Shown in pieces: positions 42,123 through 51,892 of a DNA stretch of 64,000 nt (the stretch's first letter is position 1; every line of letters starts with the position of its first letter). The notes beneath the pieces were generated by a model that was not told where the DNA came from, did no database searches, and saw nothing but the letters and a program-made list of their open reading frames with translations. The DNA is taken from the NCBI RefSeq assembly GCF_900129965.1, contig NZ_FQXM01000016.1, forward strand, positions 1-64,000, in the 5' to 3' direction. Made by a program: the position numbers and the translations under genes. The stretch comes from Clostridium grantii DSM 8605. GTDB lineage: Bacteria > Bacillota > Clostridia > Clostridiales > Clostridiaceae.

Positions 42123-43306
42123 TGGAGCTACTTATTAAAAATGTTAGGATAGTAGATTGGAACAAGGATTTTATTGGAGATGTTTATATAAAAAATGGAA
42201 TTATAAATCAGGTTTCAGAAAATATTAATGTGGATTGTGAGATCATAAATGGTGAAGAAAAAACATTAATGCCTTCTTTTGTGGATTTACATGCACACTT
42301 TAGAGAACCTGGATTTACTTATAAAGAAGATATTGAATCAGGGTCTGAAGCAGCAGTCAAAGGTGGATATACTGCATTAAATTTAATGGCTAACACAAAG
42401 CCAGTATGTTCTAGCATGGAAACAGTTGAATATGTGTTAGATAAAGCGGAGCAAATAGGACTTGCAACTCTACATCAAACTGTATCTATAACAAAAGATT
42501 TAGATGGTAAAGATATTTCACATCTAGATAGTATAGATAAAAAGGTAAGATTTATATCGGATGATGGTAAGGGTGTTGAAGATAATTATATAATGTTGAA
42601 GGCTATGAATAAAGCTAAAGAAAAAGATTTAATTCTTATATCTCATGCAGAAGCAGGAGATTTGAGCAAAGTTGATATGAGACTTGCGGAAAATTTCATG
42701 ACCTGGAGAGATGTAGAGCTTGCAAAATATACTGGATGCCATCTTCATATGGCTCATGTAAGTACAAAAGAGGCAATGGAATATATAATAGAAGCAAAAG
42801 ATAAAGGGCACAATATTACTTGTGAGATAACACCACATCATATAGCTTTAAGTGAAAATTTAAATTATAGAGTTAATCCGCCAATAAGAGGAAAAGATGA
42901 TATAGATTTCTTAATTAAAGCAATAAAGAATGGATATGTGGATGCTATAGCAACAGACCATGCACCTCATTCAGAAGAAGATAAAAAAAATGGGGCACCG
43001 GGGATTTCAGGAATAGAAACTTCCTTCGCAGCCTGTTATACAAAGTTAGTGAAAGCAAAGCATATTAGTTTAAGTAAACTTTCTGAGATAATGTCAAAAT
43101 CACCGGCCAGTATAATGAATTTAAATATTGGAGCAATAGAACAAGGATATAAAGCAGATTTAGTTCTTGTAGATTTAGAAAAAAGTTATGAGATAGATTC
43201 GGAAAAATTTATTTCTAAAGGTAAAAATACACCTTTTAATGGAATGAACGTGCAGGGAGAAATATTACTTACATTAAAAGAAGGTAAAAAAGTTTTCGAA
43301 AAATAG
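42122..43306 (+). CDS. pyrC: Dihydroorotase
   Basis: Cyclises carbamoyl aspartate to dihydroorotate. 394 aa, long (type I) form of the amidohydrolase family. Zinc motif DLHAHFREPG near residue 60, further ligands in SHAEAG, HMAHVST and ATDHAPHSEEDK. The lysine usually carboxylated to bridge the metals is replaced in some type I enzymes by Asp; here the strand reads FISDDGKG, where Asp is present. Start overlaps pyrI. Confidence 0.94.
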   Translation: MELLIKNVRIVDWNKDFIGDVYIKNGIINQVSENINVDCEIINGEEKTLMPSFVDLHAHFREPGFTYKEDIESGSEAAVKGGYTALNLMANTKPVCSSMETVEYVLDKAEQIGLATLHQTVSITKDLDGKDISHLDSIDKKVRFISDDGKGVEDNYIMLKAMNKAKEKDLILISHAEAGDLSKVDMRLAENFMTWRDVELAKYTGCHLHMAHVSTKEAMEYIIEAKDKGHNITCEITPHHIALSENLNYRVNPPIRGKDDIDFLIKAIKNGYVDAIATDHAPHSEEDKKNGAPGISGIETSFAACYTKLVKAKHISLSKLSEIMSKSPASIMNLNIGAIEQGYKADLVLVDLEKSYEIDSEKFISKGKNTPFNGMNVQGEILLTLKEGKKVFEK

Positions 43307-43325
43307 AGTTGAGGGGGATAAAAAA

Positions 43326-44198
43326 ATGATTATAGATAAATTATATAAAGCTGTAGAAGAAAAAGGACATGTATGCGTAGGACTTGATACAGATTTAGAT
43401 TATATACCAAAACAATTTTCAGATAAATTTAATTCAATAGAAGATAAGTTGTTTAATTTTAATAAAGAAATAATAGACGCTACTGAAGACGTAGCATCAT
43501 GTTTTAAAGTTCAAATAGCATATTATGAATCTTATGGAATTCAAGGATTACTAGCATACAAAAGAACGTTAGAGTATTTAAGAGAAAAAAATAATATTAT
43601 TATTGCAGATGTAAAAAGAGGAGATATTGCAAAAACAGCTGAGATGTATGCAAAAGCTCATTTTACAGGGGAATTTGAAAGCGACTTTATGACAATAAAC
43701 CCTTATATGGGCATGGATAGTATAGAACCGTTTATGCCATATCTTAAAAATAATGAAAAAGGACTGTTTGTATTAGTTAGAACTTCCAATAAAGGGGCTT
43801 CAGATTTTGAAACTATACAAAATAAAGAAGGAAAATTTGTTCATGATATAGTAGGAGAAAAGATTGAAAGTCTTGGAAAAGATGCTATGGGTGAATGCGG
43901 ATATAGTGCTATTGGTGGAGTAATAGGATGTACAGAAGCAGAAGATGGAATAAGGATTAGAAAAGAATTAAAGAATACTTTCTTCTTAATTCCAGGATAT
44001 GGTGCACAAGGTGGGGGTGCGAAGGAAGCAGCCATTTACCTTAAAGACGGAAATGGTGGGGTTGTAAATTCTTCAAGAGGAATATTGCTTGCTTACAAAA
44101 AAGTTGAAAATGGGGAAGAAAATTTTGCATTGCATGCAAGAAACGAAGCCATTGAAATGAGAGATGCCATCAGAAAATGCTCAAAGGAGAGAATTTAA
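43326..44198 (+). CDS. pyrF: Orotidine 5'-phosphate decarboxylase, type 2
   Basis: Last step to UMP. 290 aa, the longer subfamily. The barrel starts with HVCVGLDTDLDYIP; active-site Asp-x-Lys-x-x-Asp is IIADVKRGDIAKTAEMYA. Then FMTINPYMGMDSIEPF, FVLVRTSNKGA and FLIPGYGAQGG. The GGGGGA ribosome site is strong, and the stop overlaps the pyrK start by 1 nt. Confidence 0.94.
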   Translation: MIIDKLYKAVEEKGHVCVGLDTDLDYIPKQFSDKFNSIEDKLFNFNKEIIDATEDVASCFKVQIAYYESYGIQGLLAYKRTLEYLREKNNIIIADVKRGDIAKTAEMYAKAHFTGEFESDFMTINPYMGMDSIEPFMPYLKNNEKGLFVLVRTSNKGASDFETIQNKEGKFVHDIVGEKIESLGKDAMGECGYSAIGGVIGCTEAEDGIRIRKELKNTFFLIPGYGAQGGGAKEAAIYLKDGNGGVVNSSRGILLAYKKVENGEENFALHARNEAIEMRDAIRKCSKERI

Positions 44199-44929
44199 TG
44201 ATTTGTTCATCAGAAAAAGTAATAGAAAATAAACTAATTTCAGAAGATATTTATTTAATGAAAATTAAAGGGGAATTTCAAGGGGCTCCTGGTCAATTTT
44301 ATATGATTAAGTCTTGGGATAATGAATTGATTTTGCCTAGGCCAATAAGTATTTTTGATATAGACGAAGAAGGAATAAGTTTTTTATACCAATTAAAAGG
44401 TAAGGGAACAAAATTAATGAGTGAAGTAAATGTAGGGGAAAGAGTTCAGATAATGGGCCCCTTAGGAAATACATTTAATAAAGAGGCTAAAGGGAAAATA
44501 GCTATAGTAGGTGGCGGAATTGGTGTAGCACCTATGGTTTATCTTGCAAAAGAATTAAAAGCAGAAAAAGTAGATTTTTATGCAGGATTTAAAAATGTGG
44601 ACTATTCTGTGGAAACTGTGGAAAAATATGTTAATAAAATAATTTTATCCACAGAAACAGGAGAAAAAGGAAAAAAAGGTTTTATCACAGAATACTTAAA
44701 ACCAGAAGAATATGACCTTGTTTTATGTTGTGGACCTGAAATAATGATGAAAAAGGTTGTAGACATGTGTAATAAAGTTTCAACAAAGGTTTTTGTGTCA
44801 ATGGAAAAAAGAATGGCTTGTGGAATAGGTGCTTGTCTTGTTTGTACTTGTAAAACTACTGAGGGAAATAAAAGAACTTGTAAAGATGGCCCAGTATTTG
44901 ATGGAAAGGATCTGATTTTTAATGACTAA
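44198..44929 (+). CDS. pyrK: Dihydroorotate dehydrogenase electron-transfer subunit
   Basis: Passes electrons from PyrD to NAD. 243 aa from ATG 44198 (AAAGGAG 7 nt upstream; the upstream ATG inside pyrF is unlikely). FAD-binding RPISIFDID, NAD-binding GGGIGVAPMVYLAKEL, and a [2Fe-2S] cluster with Cys in MACGIGACLVCTCKT and RTCKDGP. It overlaps pyrD by 8 nt. The pair defines the class 1B enzyme. Confidence 0.94.
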   Translation: MICSSEKVIENKLISEDIYLMKIKGEFQGAPGQFYMIKSWDNELILPRPISIFDIDEEGISFLYQLKGKGTKLMSEVNVGERVQIMGPLGNTFNKEAKGKIAIVGGGIGVAPMVYLAKELKAEKVDFYAGFKNVDYSVETVEKYVNKIILSTETGEKGKKGFITEYLKPEEYDLVLCCGPEIMMKKVVDMCNKVSTKVFVSMEKRMACGIGACLVCTCKTTEGNKRTCKDGPVFDGKDLIFND

Positions 44930-45818
44930 AGTTGATTTATGTGGAGTTAAATTAAAAAATCCAGTAATAGCTGCATCGGGAACTTTCGGTTTTGGAGAAG
45001 AGTACAATGAACTTTATCCAGTATCAAAACTAGGAGGTATTTCTACTAAAGGATTGACTATTAACAAAAAACAGGGAAATGACGGCATTAGAGTATTTGA
45101 AACTAAAAGCGGAATGATGAATAGTGTTGGACTTCAAAATCCAGGGGTACAGCATTTTATAAGTAATGAACTTATTACAATGAAAAAACTAGGAACAACA
45201 ATAATTGCAAATTTAGGTGGAGGGTCATTAGAGGATTATTTAAACGGAATAGATTTATTGAATAATACTGATGTGGATATTATTGAATTAAATATATCTT
45301 GTCCTAATGTAAAACATGGAGGTATGGCATTTGGAATAAAATCCAAGGTAGCCTACGAAGCAGTGTCAGAGGTGAGAAAGATTTGTAGAAAACCTTTGAT
45401 GGTCAAATTGTCACCTAATGCAGAAGATATAATAGATATGGCTGTAAAATGTTGTGAAGCAGGAGCAGACTCTTTATCTTTGGTAAATACTTTTAATGCT
45501 ATGGCAATAGATATAAAAACAAGAAAGCCTATATTTAACAACTTAACAGCGGGGCTATCAGGCCCAGCAATAAAACCAATAGCATTAAGAATGGTATATC
45601 AGGTATGTAAGAATGTTAATGTGCCTGTAGTAGGTATAGGGGGGATTTCTACGTCAGAAGATGCTATAGAATTTATAATGGCCGGAGCTACAGCAATTCA
45701 AGTAGGAACAGCAAATTTCACAAATCCTTTTATAGCTTTAGAAATAGTTGAAGGAATAGAAAAATTTATGATAGAAGAAGGAATAAAGAACTTATCAGAA
45801 ATAAAAGGGATCATATAA
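44922..45818 (+). CDS. pyrD: Dihydroorotate dehydrogenase, class 1B catalytic subunit
   Basis: Oxidises dihydroorotate to orotate with FMN. 298 aa: AASGTFGFGEEY, LNISCPNVKHGG with the class 1 active-site Cys region (SCPN), KLSPNAEDI, GLSGPAIKPIALRMVYQ, and the FMN phosphate site GIGGIST / GATAIQVGTANF. Works as a heterotetramer with PyrK in the cytosol, suited to an anaerobe using NAD. Confidence 0.95.
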   Translation: MTKVDLCGVKLKNPVIAASGTFGFGEEYNELYPVSKLGGISTKGLTINKKQGNDGIRVFETKSGMMNSVGLQNPGVQHFISNELITMKKLGTTIIANLGGGSLEDYLNGIDLLNNTDVDIIELNISCPNVKHGGMAFGIKSKVAYEAVSEVRKICRKPLMVKLSPNAEDIIDMAVKCCEAGADSLSLVNTFNAMAIDIKTRKPIFNNLTAGLSGPAIKPIALRMVYQVCKNVNVPVVGIGGISTSEDAIEFIMAGATAIQVGTANFTNPFIALEIVEGIEKFMIEEGIKNLSEIKGII

Positions 45819-45837
45819 AAAATTGGGGGTAATAATA

Positions 45838-46407
45838 ATGGAAAATGTTAATGTATATGAAATATTAAAAGATGTAGAGGCTTTATTAGAAGGACATTTC
45901 TTGTTATCATCTGGAAGACACAGTAATAGATATTGTCAATGCGCTAAATTACTTCAATACCCAGATAAAGCAGAAAAAGTAGTTTCTGTTATTAAAGATA
46001 AACTTAAGGATGTAGATTTTGATTTGGTAGTAGGGCCTGCTATGGGTGGAATAGTAGTTGCTTATGAAGTAGGAAGACAAGTAGGAAAACCAGCTATTTT
46101 CACAGAAAGAGTAGATGGAAAGATGGCTCTTAGAAGAGGTTTTGAAATCAAAAAGGGTCAAAAAATTATTATTAGTGAGGATGTAGTAACTACAGGAAAA
46201 TCTTCTTTGGAAACCGTTGAAGTTCTTGAAGCTTTAGGGGGAGAGGTTGTAGGAATATGCTGTTTAGTAGATAGAAAAAGTAGCTCTATAGATTTACCAA
46301 TATACAGTGCTATAGCAATAGATGTAGAAAGTTATGAAAAAGATAATTGTCCTTTATGTAAAGAAGGGATTGAATATGTTAAGCCAGGAAGCAGAGCTAT
46401 TAAGTAA
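45838..46407 (+). CDS. pyrE: Orotate phosphoribosyltransferase
   Basis: Adds ribose phosphate to orotate. 189 aa from ATG 45838, with GGGGGT upstream; the in-frame TTG 45823 precedes that site. Motifs are HFLLSSGRHSNRYCQCAKL, VVGPAMGGIVVAYEVGRQ, and the PRPP site IIISEDVVTTGKSSLETVE. The C-terminal CPLCKEGIEYVKPGSR matches the longer clostridial form. Confidence 0.94.
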   Translation: MENVNVYEILKDVEALLEGHFLLSSGRHSNRYCQCAKLLQYPDKAEKVVSVIKDKLKDVDFDLVVGPAMGGIVVAYEVGRQVGKPAIFTERVDGKMALRRGFEIKKGQKIIISEDVVTTGKSSLETVEVLEALGGEVVGICCLVDRKSSSIDLPIYSAIAIDVESYEKDNCPLCKEGIEYVKPGSRAIK

Positions 46408-46422
46408 TTGCTCTGCTTTATA
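46391..46422 (+). terminator. Possible terminator or processing hairpin after pyrE
   Basis: Stem GCAGAGC (46391-46397) / GCTCTGC (46410-46416) overlapping the pyrE stop, then TTTATAAT. The T-run is short, so partial read-through to carAB is likely. Confidence 0.55.
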
Positions 46423-46437
46423 ATGAAAATTGATTTA

Positions 46438-46466
46438 TTGACAAAAGAAAAAATAAATGATAATCT
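46438..46466 (+). promoter_or_regulatory. Possible internal promoter before carA
   Basis: TTGACA (46438-46443), 17 nt, TAATCT (46461-46466). The -10 is imperfect. No PyrR-like loop was seen between it and carA, so carAB may be partly independent of the pyr attenuator. Confidence 0.5.
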
Positions 46467-46545
46467 ATGTATAAATATAAAAATTAATGTATAAATATAA
46501 AAAATATTTATTGTTCAATGAATCCCCAAATGAGGAGGTTACTAA

Positions 46546-47607
46546 ATGAAAGCTGTTTTATATCTAGAAGACGGGACATTATTTGAAGGTGAAGGTTTTG
46601 GGAGTGAGGGAACTACTGTTGGAGAAATTGTATTTAATACATCTATGACAGGGTACCAAGAAATCTTAACAGATCCATCTTATGCAGGGCAAATAGTTAA
46701 TATGACTTATCCACTGATAGGTAACTATGGTGTTAATATAGAAGAAAATGAATCTAAAAGCATCCATGCAAGAGGGTTTATTGTGAAATCTATTTGTAAA
46801 AATCCATCTAATTATAAGAGCGAGAAATCTTTACATAATTTTCTTGAGGAAAATAATATAGTGGGTATTGCAAATGTGGATACAAGAAAAATTACAAGAA
46901 AAATAAGAACAGCAGGGACAATGAGATGTGTAATATCAACTGAATCAAAGTCAATTATTGAACTTGCTCAAATTATAGATGCTCATGAAATAAGTAAAGA
47001 ATTAGTTAAAGAGGTTAGTGTTAAAGAGCCTCTTAGAATTAAAGGTGAAGGCTTAAAAGTTGCGGTGATGGATTTTGGAGCTAAAAACAATATAATTGAA
47101 AATTTAAAATTAAGAGAATGTGATATAACCATTTTCCCATATGATACAAAATTTGAGGAAATTCAAGCTATAAAACCAGATGGGGTTATGTTAACTAATG
47201 GACCAGGAGACCCAAAAGATATTATTGAAGTTACAAAAGAAATAAAAAAAGTAATAGAAGTATATCCTACATTTGGGATTTGTTTGGGACATCAATTGAT
47301 GGCTTTAACTTTGGGTGGAGATACTTATAAAATGAAGTTTGGTCATAGAGGTGGAAATCATGGTATTTTAGATTTAGATAGAGATAAAGCATTTATAACA
47401 TCTCAAAATCATGGATATGCAGTATGTGAAGATAGTTTAAAGGGAAAAGACATTAAAATAACTCATATAAATTTAAATGATAATACTATAGAAGGTATAA
47501 AACACACTGAATTACCAGTGTTTTCAGTTCAATTCCATCCAGAAGGTGCACCGGGACCTATTGATACAACTTATTTGTTTGACAAATTTATTGAGAGCAT
47601 GAGATAA
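46546..47607 (+). CDS. carA: Carbamoyl phosphate synthase small (glutaminase) subunit
   Basis: Releases ammonia from glutamine for CarB. 353 aa: N-terminal CPSase small domain (YLEDGTLFEGEGFG, GYQEILTDPSYAGQIV) and a class I glutaminase with the nucleophile Cys in TFGICLGHQLMAL, and His/Glu in VQFHPEGAPGP. The pathway context (after pyrE) suggests it supplies pyrimidines, and arginine synthesis may share it. AATGAGGAGG precedes the ATG. Confidence 0.94.
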   Translation: MKAVLYLEDGTLFEGEGFGSEGTTVGEIVFNTSMTGYQEILTDPSYAGQIVNMTYPLIGNYGVNIEENESKSIHARGFIVKSICKNPSNYKSEKSLHNFLEENNIVGIANVDTRKITRKIRTAGTMRCVISTESKSIIELAQIIDAHEISKELVKEVSVKEPLRIKGEGLKVAVMDFGAKNNIIENLKLRECDITIFPYDTKFEEIQAIKPDGVMLTNGPGDPKDIIEVTKEIKKVIEVYPTFGICLGHQLMALTLGGDTYKMKFGHRGGNHGILDLDRDKAFITSQNHGYAVCEDSLKGKDIKITHINLNDNTIEGIKHTELPVFSVQFHPEGAPGPIDTTYLFDKFIESMR

Positions 47608-47626
47608 AAAGAAGGGGAGTGAAGAT

Positions 47627-50600
47627 ATGCCATTAGATAAAACCTTAAAAAAAGTTATTATACTTGGATCTGGACCAATAATTATAGGGCAGGCAGCGGA
47701 ATTTGATTATTCAGGCACACAGGCTTGTAAGGCAATAAGAGAAGAAGGTATAGAAACTATATTGGTAAATTCAAATCCAGCAACTATAATGACAGATTTT
47801 CAGATTGCAGATAAAGTTTATATAGAGCCATTAACAGTTCCTTGTTTAGAAAGAATAATTGAAAAAGAAAAACCAGATGGAATATTGGCTGGTTTTGGAG
47901 GACAGACAGCATTAAACCTTGCTATGGAAATGGGTAAGCTAGGAATTTTAGAAAAGCATAATGTGAAGTTATTAGGTATCAATAGTGAAGCTATTATTAA
48001 AGCTGAAGATAGAGATGAATTCAAAAAATTGATGATAGAGATAGATGAGCCTATACCGCAGAGTACTATTGCTACCAACATTGAGCAATGTAGAGAGTTT
48101 GTAAATGAAACAGGATTGCCTATTATTATTAGACCAGCCTATACATTAGGTGGAACAGGTGGAGGAATTGCTGAAACGCTAGAAGAATATGAAGAAATTT
48201 GTGAAATGGGATTGATGATGAGTCCAATTAATCAAATTTTATTAGAGAGAAGTGTAGCAGGCTGGAAAGAACTTGAATATGAAGTTATGAGAGATGCAAA
48301 AGATAATTGTATTATAGTATGTAACATGGAGAATATTGATCCTGTAGGAGTTCATACTGGGGATAGTATAGTTGTAGTTCCTTCTCAAACTTTAAGAGAT
48401 ACAGAGTATCATATGCTAAGAAATTCTGCACTTAAAATTATTAGAAGTTTAAAAATAGAGGGTGGATGTAACATTCAGTTTGCTTTAAATCCATACTCAA
48501 GTGAATATATAGTTATTGAAGTTAATCCAAGGGTTAGCCGTTCATCAGCTCTTGCATCAAAAGCAGCAGGATATCCTATTTCTAAAATAGCAGCTAAAAT
48601 AGCTATAGGGTATAGTTTGGATGAATTAAAAAATTATGTTACCAAGAATTCAAGTGCTTGTTTTGAGCCAACCTTGGATTATATAGTAGTAAAAATGCCT
48701 AAGTGGCCTTTCGATAAATTTACTACTGCTGAGAGAAAGCTAGGCACTCAAATGAAGGCTACAGGAGAAGTTATGGCTATTGACAGAAACTTTGAAAGTG
48801 CACTTTTGAAAGCTATAACTTGCTTGGAAGGTAATTTGATTGGATTAAAGTTAGATAAGCTTAGCGATTTAAATGAAGAAGAATTAATTGCAAAAATAAA
48901 AAAACAAGATGATGAGAGAATATTTGCTATAGCCGAGGCAATAAGAAGAGACATTACTTTAGAGCAGATTCATAAAATAACAAAAATAGATATGTGGTTT
49001 TTAAATGGTATAAACAACATTGTTAGTGTTGAGAAAAGACTAAAAAGCAAGTTTGTTGATGATGAACTTATAGCTGAAGCTTGTAGTTTAGGTTTAACTA
49101 ATGAACAAATTAGTTCCCTTTCTAATATCAGTGAGGATAAAATAGAAATTTTTAGAAGACTTAAAAATATTTATCCTGTATATAAAATTGTTGATACCTG
49201 TAGTGGTGAATTTGAAGCAGAAACACCATATTACTACTCTTGTTATGATGAGGAAGAAGAAAATGTGATTTCTGATAAAGAGAAAATAATGGTTATAGGT
49301 TCAGGGCCTATTAGAATAGGTCAAGGAATTGAATTTGATTATAGTTGCGTTCATGGAGCTTGGGCAATTAAAGAAGCGGGATATGAGTCTATTATGATGA
49401 ATAACAATCCGGAAACTGTAAGTACTGATTTCGATACTGCTGACAAATTATATTTTGAATCTTTAAATATTGATGATGTAATGAATGTAGTATATAAGGA
49501 AAAACCTAAAGGCGTTGTTCTTCAATTTGGAGGGCAAACCTCAATTAATTTAGCAGAAAAATTACATGCTAGAGGGGTTAATATTCTAGGAACGGGGTAT
49601 GAGGCAATAGATTTAGCAGAAAATAGAGAGAAGTTTAGAGATCTATTAGAAAGTATTAATGTTAAATCACCTTCTGGTGAGGCTGTAACTTCCATTGAAG
49701 GAGCATTTAAAGTTGTAGAAAAATTAGGATATCCTGTATTAGTTAGACCTTCATATGTTATTGGTGGAAGAGGCATGGAAGTAGTATATGATGATGTTTC
49801 ATTAAAAAGATATATAAGTGAAGCAGTAGATGCATCTACGGATCAACCTATTCTTATAGATAAATACGTACAAGGTACTGAAATAGAAGTAGATTGCTTA
49901 TGTGATGGTAAGGATATATTAATACCAGGAATAATGGAACATGTTGAGAGAACAGGAGTACATTCAGGAGATAGTATAACCGTATATCCGACTATGACTT
50001 TACCGGAAGAAGTGCTTGAAAAATTAGTGGAGATTACTGAGAAGATTGGTAAAGCCTTAAATATTATGGGTTTGATGAATATTCAATATGTATATGATGG
50101 AGAGGAAATTTATGTAATAGAGGTAAATCCGAGAGCATCTAGAACAGTTCCAATACTAAGTAAAGTTACAGCTGTGCCTATGGTGAAAATTGCCGTAGAT
50201 ATAATGCTTGGCAAGAGTTTAGAAGAGCTGGGATATGGTATAGGGTTATTGAAGGATAGTAAATTATATGCGGCTAAATTCCCTGTATTCTCCAATGAAA
50301 AATTGTCAAATGTAGATACTTACTTAGGGCCAGAAATGAAATCAACTGGAGAAGTCCTGGGAATAGATAAAGATTTAGATGCGGCTATTTATAAAGGTTT
50401 TTTAGCATCAGGAATGAAGTTTAATTTAGAAGGTTCACTATATGTAGCTATTAAAGATGTAGATAAAGAAGAAGCTACTCATACTATAAGAGAGTTTCAT
50501 GAACAAGGCTTTAATATATTTGCATCTAAAGGAACAGCTGAAAAATTAAAAGAAGAAAAAATTCCATGTGAAATTCTAGATAAAGAAGAATTATTTAATA

Positions 50601-50812
50601 ATATTGCAGATAAACAAATTAGCCTTATTTTAAATACTCCTACAAAAGGAAATATAGTAGGAACTGATGGTTTTATGATTAGAAGAAAAGCTTCAGAAAA
50701 TAGAATTCCAGTTTTCACATGTATAGATACAGCTAATCTATATCTAAGAACCATAAATTTCTTGAAGGAAGAAAATACAATAGATTTTTATGCATTAAAC
50801 AGCTATTTCTAA
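47627..50812 (+). CDS. carB: Carbamoyl phosphate synthase large subunit
   Basis: Makes carbamoyl phosphate from bicarbonate, ammonia and two ATP. 1061 aa with the two homologous halves, each starting with a GSGPI motif (ILGSGPIIIGQAAEFDYSGTQA and VIGSGPIRIGQGIEFDYS) and each with an ATP-grasp domain (ARPAYTLGGTGGG-type RPAYTLGG and RPSYVIGGRGME). The last ~130 residues form the allosteric domain. Length and halves are complete; a terminator follows. Confidence 0.95.
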   Translation: MPLDKTLKKVIILGSGPIIIGQAAEFDYSGTQACKAIREEGIETILVNSNPATIMTDFQIADKVYIEPLTVPCLERIIEKEKPDGILAGFGGQTALNLAMEMGKLGILEKHNVKLLGINSEAIIKAEDRDEFKKLMIEIDEPIPQSTIATNIEQCREFVNETGLPIIIRPAYTLGGTGGGIAETLEEYEEICEMGLMMSPINQILLERSVAGWKELEYEVMRDAKDNCIIVCNMENIDPVGVHTGDSIVVVPSQTLRDTEYHMLRNSALKIIRSLKIEGGCNIQFALNPYSSEYIVIEVNPRVSRSSALASKAAGYPISKIAAKIAIGYSLDELKNYVTKNSSACFEPTLDYIVVKMPKWPFDKFTTAERKLGTQMKATGEVMAIDRNFESALLKAITCLEGNLIGLKLDKLSDLNEEELIAKIKKQDDERIFAIAEAIRRDITLEQIHKITKIDMWFLNGINNIVSVEKRLKSKFVDDELIAEACSLGLTNEQISSLSNISEDKIEIFRRLKNIYPVYKIVDTCSGEFEAETPYYYSCYDEEEENVISDKEKIMVIGSGPIRIGQGIEFDYSCVHGAWAIKEAGYESIMMNNNPETVSTDFDTADKLYFESLNIDDVMNVVYKEKPKGVVLQFGGQTSINLAEKLHARGVNILGTGYEAIDLAENREKFRDLLESINVKSPSGEAVTSIEGAFKVVEKLGYPVLVRPSYVIGGRGMEVVYDDVSLKRYISEAVDASTDQPILIDKYVQGTEIEVDCLCDGKDILIPGIMEHVERTGVHSGDSITVYPTMTLPEEVLEKLVEITEKIGKALNIMGLMNIQYVYDGEEIYVIEVNPRASRTVPILSKVTAVPMVKIAVDIMLGKSLEELGYGIGLLKDSKLYAAKFPVFSNEKLSNVDTYLGPEMKSTGEVLGIDKDLDAAIYKGFLASGMKFNLEGSLYVAIKDVDKEEATHTIREFHEQGFNIFASKGTAEKLKEEKIPCEILDKEELFNNIADKQISLILNTPTKGNIVGTDGFMIRRKASENRIPVFTCIDTANLYLRTINFLKEENTIDFYALNSYF

Positions 50813-50859
50813 GGTATTATGTCTTAATCAACAAAAAAAATAAATTTTTATTAAAAAAG

Positions 50860-50894
50860 TCCTTGAAATTTTGAATTTTCAAGGATTTTTTTGT
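50860..50894 (+). terminator. Terminator of the pyr-car operon
   Basis: Stem TCCTTGAAA / TTTCAAGGA followed by TTTTTTTG. Confidence 0.9.
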
Positions 50895-51027
50895 ATAATA
50901 AGATTAGTGTATTTAAATTTCACAACTAAGATTATTTTATTCATATATATGAAAGAATAATATTTATAAAATAGATGATTAGTTTTATAATGAGTTTCAT
51001 TAATAAAATGTTAAGTGGGAGGATTCT

Positions 51028-51852
51028 ATGGCTAAACCTAGTATATTTAGTAATAACTACGATAAAAAAATGAGAGAAAGAAAAAAAAGAAGAAAAACAA
51101 TACTAACTTTAATTCTCATAGTATTAATATTGGGAGTTGCAATTTTTTTCGGAAATGAAAAATTCTCTAATACTATTTCGGGATTAATTAAACAAAATAG
51201 TACTGGCGATAACATAAAATTAGTTGAAGATGATGCAGCAATAACTGATGATGTAGTTTCTGAAGATGAAACTAAAGATGAAACTGAAGATGAAACTAAA
51301 AATATAGATCAAGATACTTCTATTGATGAAAAGGAAAATGCAACAGAGCTAACAGAAATGCTTGAGTTTAATTTACCCAGTGGAGATAAGGTAATAGCAA
51401 CATTAGATATAAATAATGAAATAAAAACTTTTAATAATATACAGAGGGATAATAACCAATATACAATCAACCCATCAAAAGATAAAGCTGTAATTTTAGA
51501 TGTCAAAACACAAAGTATTGTTTTACTTCAAATCGATGGTAGTGTAACTGATATTACTGATGAATCATACAAATCCTCTGGAGGAAAAGTTTATACCAAA
51601 GAGGCTATAATTGAAAGTAATCCTAATTATACATGGGTAACTTCACCTAAATTTATTAATGATGATAAATTAGCTTATGTTACACAATTACCATGGTTTA
51701 AAAGTGATGGGGATTTATATTTGTGGGAATACTCTATATCTAAAAAAAACTATATAAATAAAAATTATAAAGGAAAACAAATTGAGTTTGGAAATCTTAC
51801 GGAAACAGGACTTGAAACTTATATAGATGGAAATATGAAAATTTTAAATTAA
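51028..51852 (+). CDS. Hypothetical single-pass membrane protein
   Basis: 274 aa of unknown function. The first ~25 residues are very basic (KKMRERKKRRK), then one membrane segment (TILTLILIVLILGVAIFF), so the rest should lie outside the cell. An acidic linker (DETKDETEDETKN) follows, with a short Asp-Glu-Thr repeat. The C-terminal part (residues ~105-274) has beta-rich text including DKAVILDVKTQSIVLLQIDGS and LPWFKSDGDLYLWEYSISKKNY, suggesting a small sensor-like domain. The GGGAGG ribosome site is strong. No family was recognised; it is probably co-transcribed with the next gene 40 nt away. Confidence 0.7.
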   Translation: MAKPSIFSNNYDKKMRERKKRRKTILTLILIVLILGVAIFFGNEKFSNTISGLIKQNSTGDNIKLVEDDAAITDDVVSEDETKDETEDETKNIDQDTSIDEKENATELTEMLEFNLPSGDKVIATLDINNEIKTFNNIQRDNNQYTINPSKDKAVILDVKTQSIVLLQIDGSVTDITDESYKSSGGKVYTKEAIIESNPNYTWVTSPKFINDDKLAYVTQLPWFKSDGDLYLWEYSISKKNYINKNYKGKQIEFGNLTETGLETYIDGNMKILN

Positions 51853-51892
51853 TAGTTAAACTGAGATACCTATAAATAGGGAGTGATGAAAA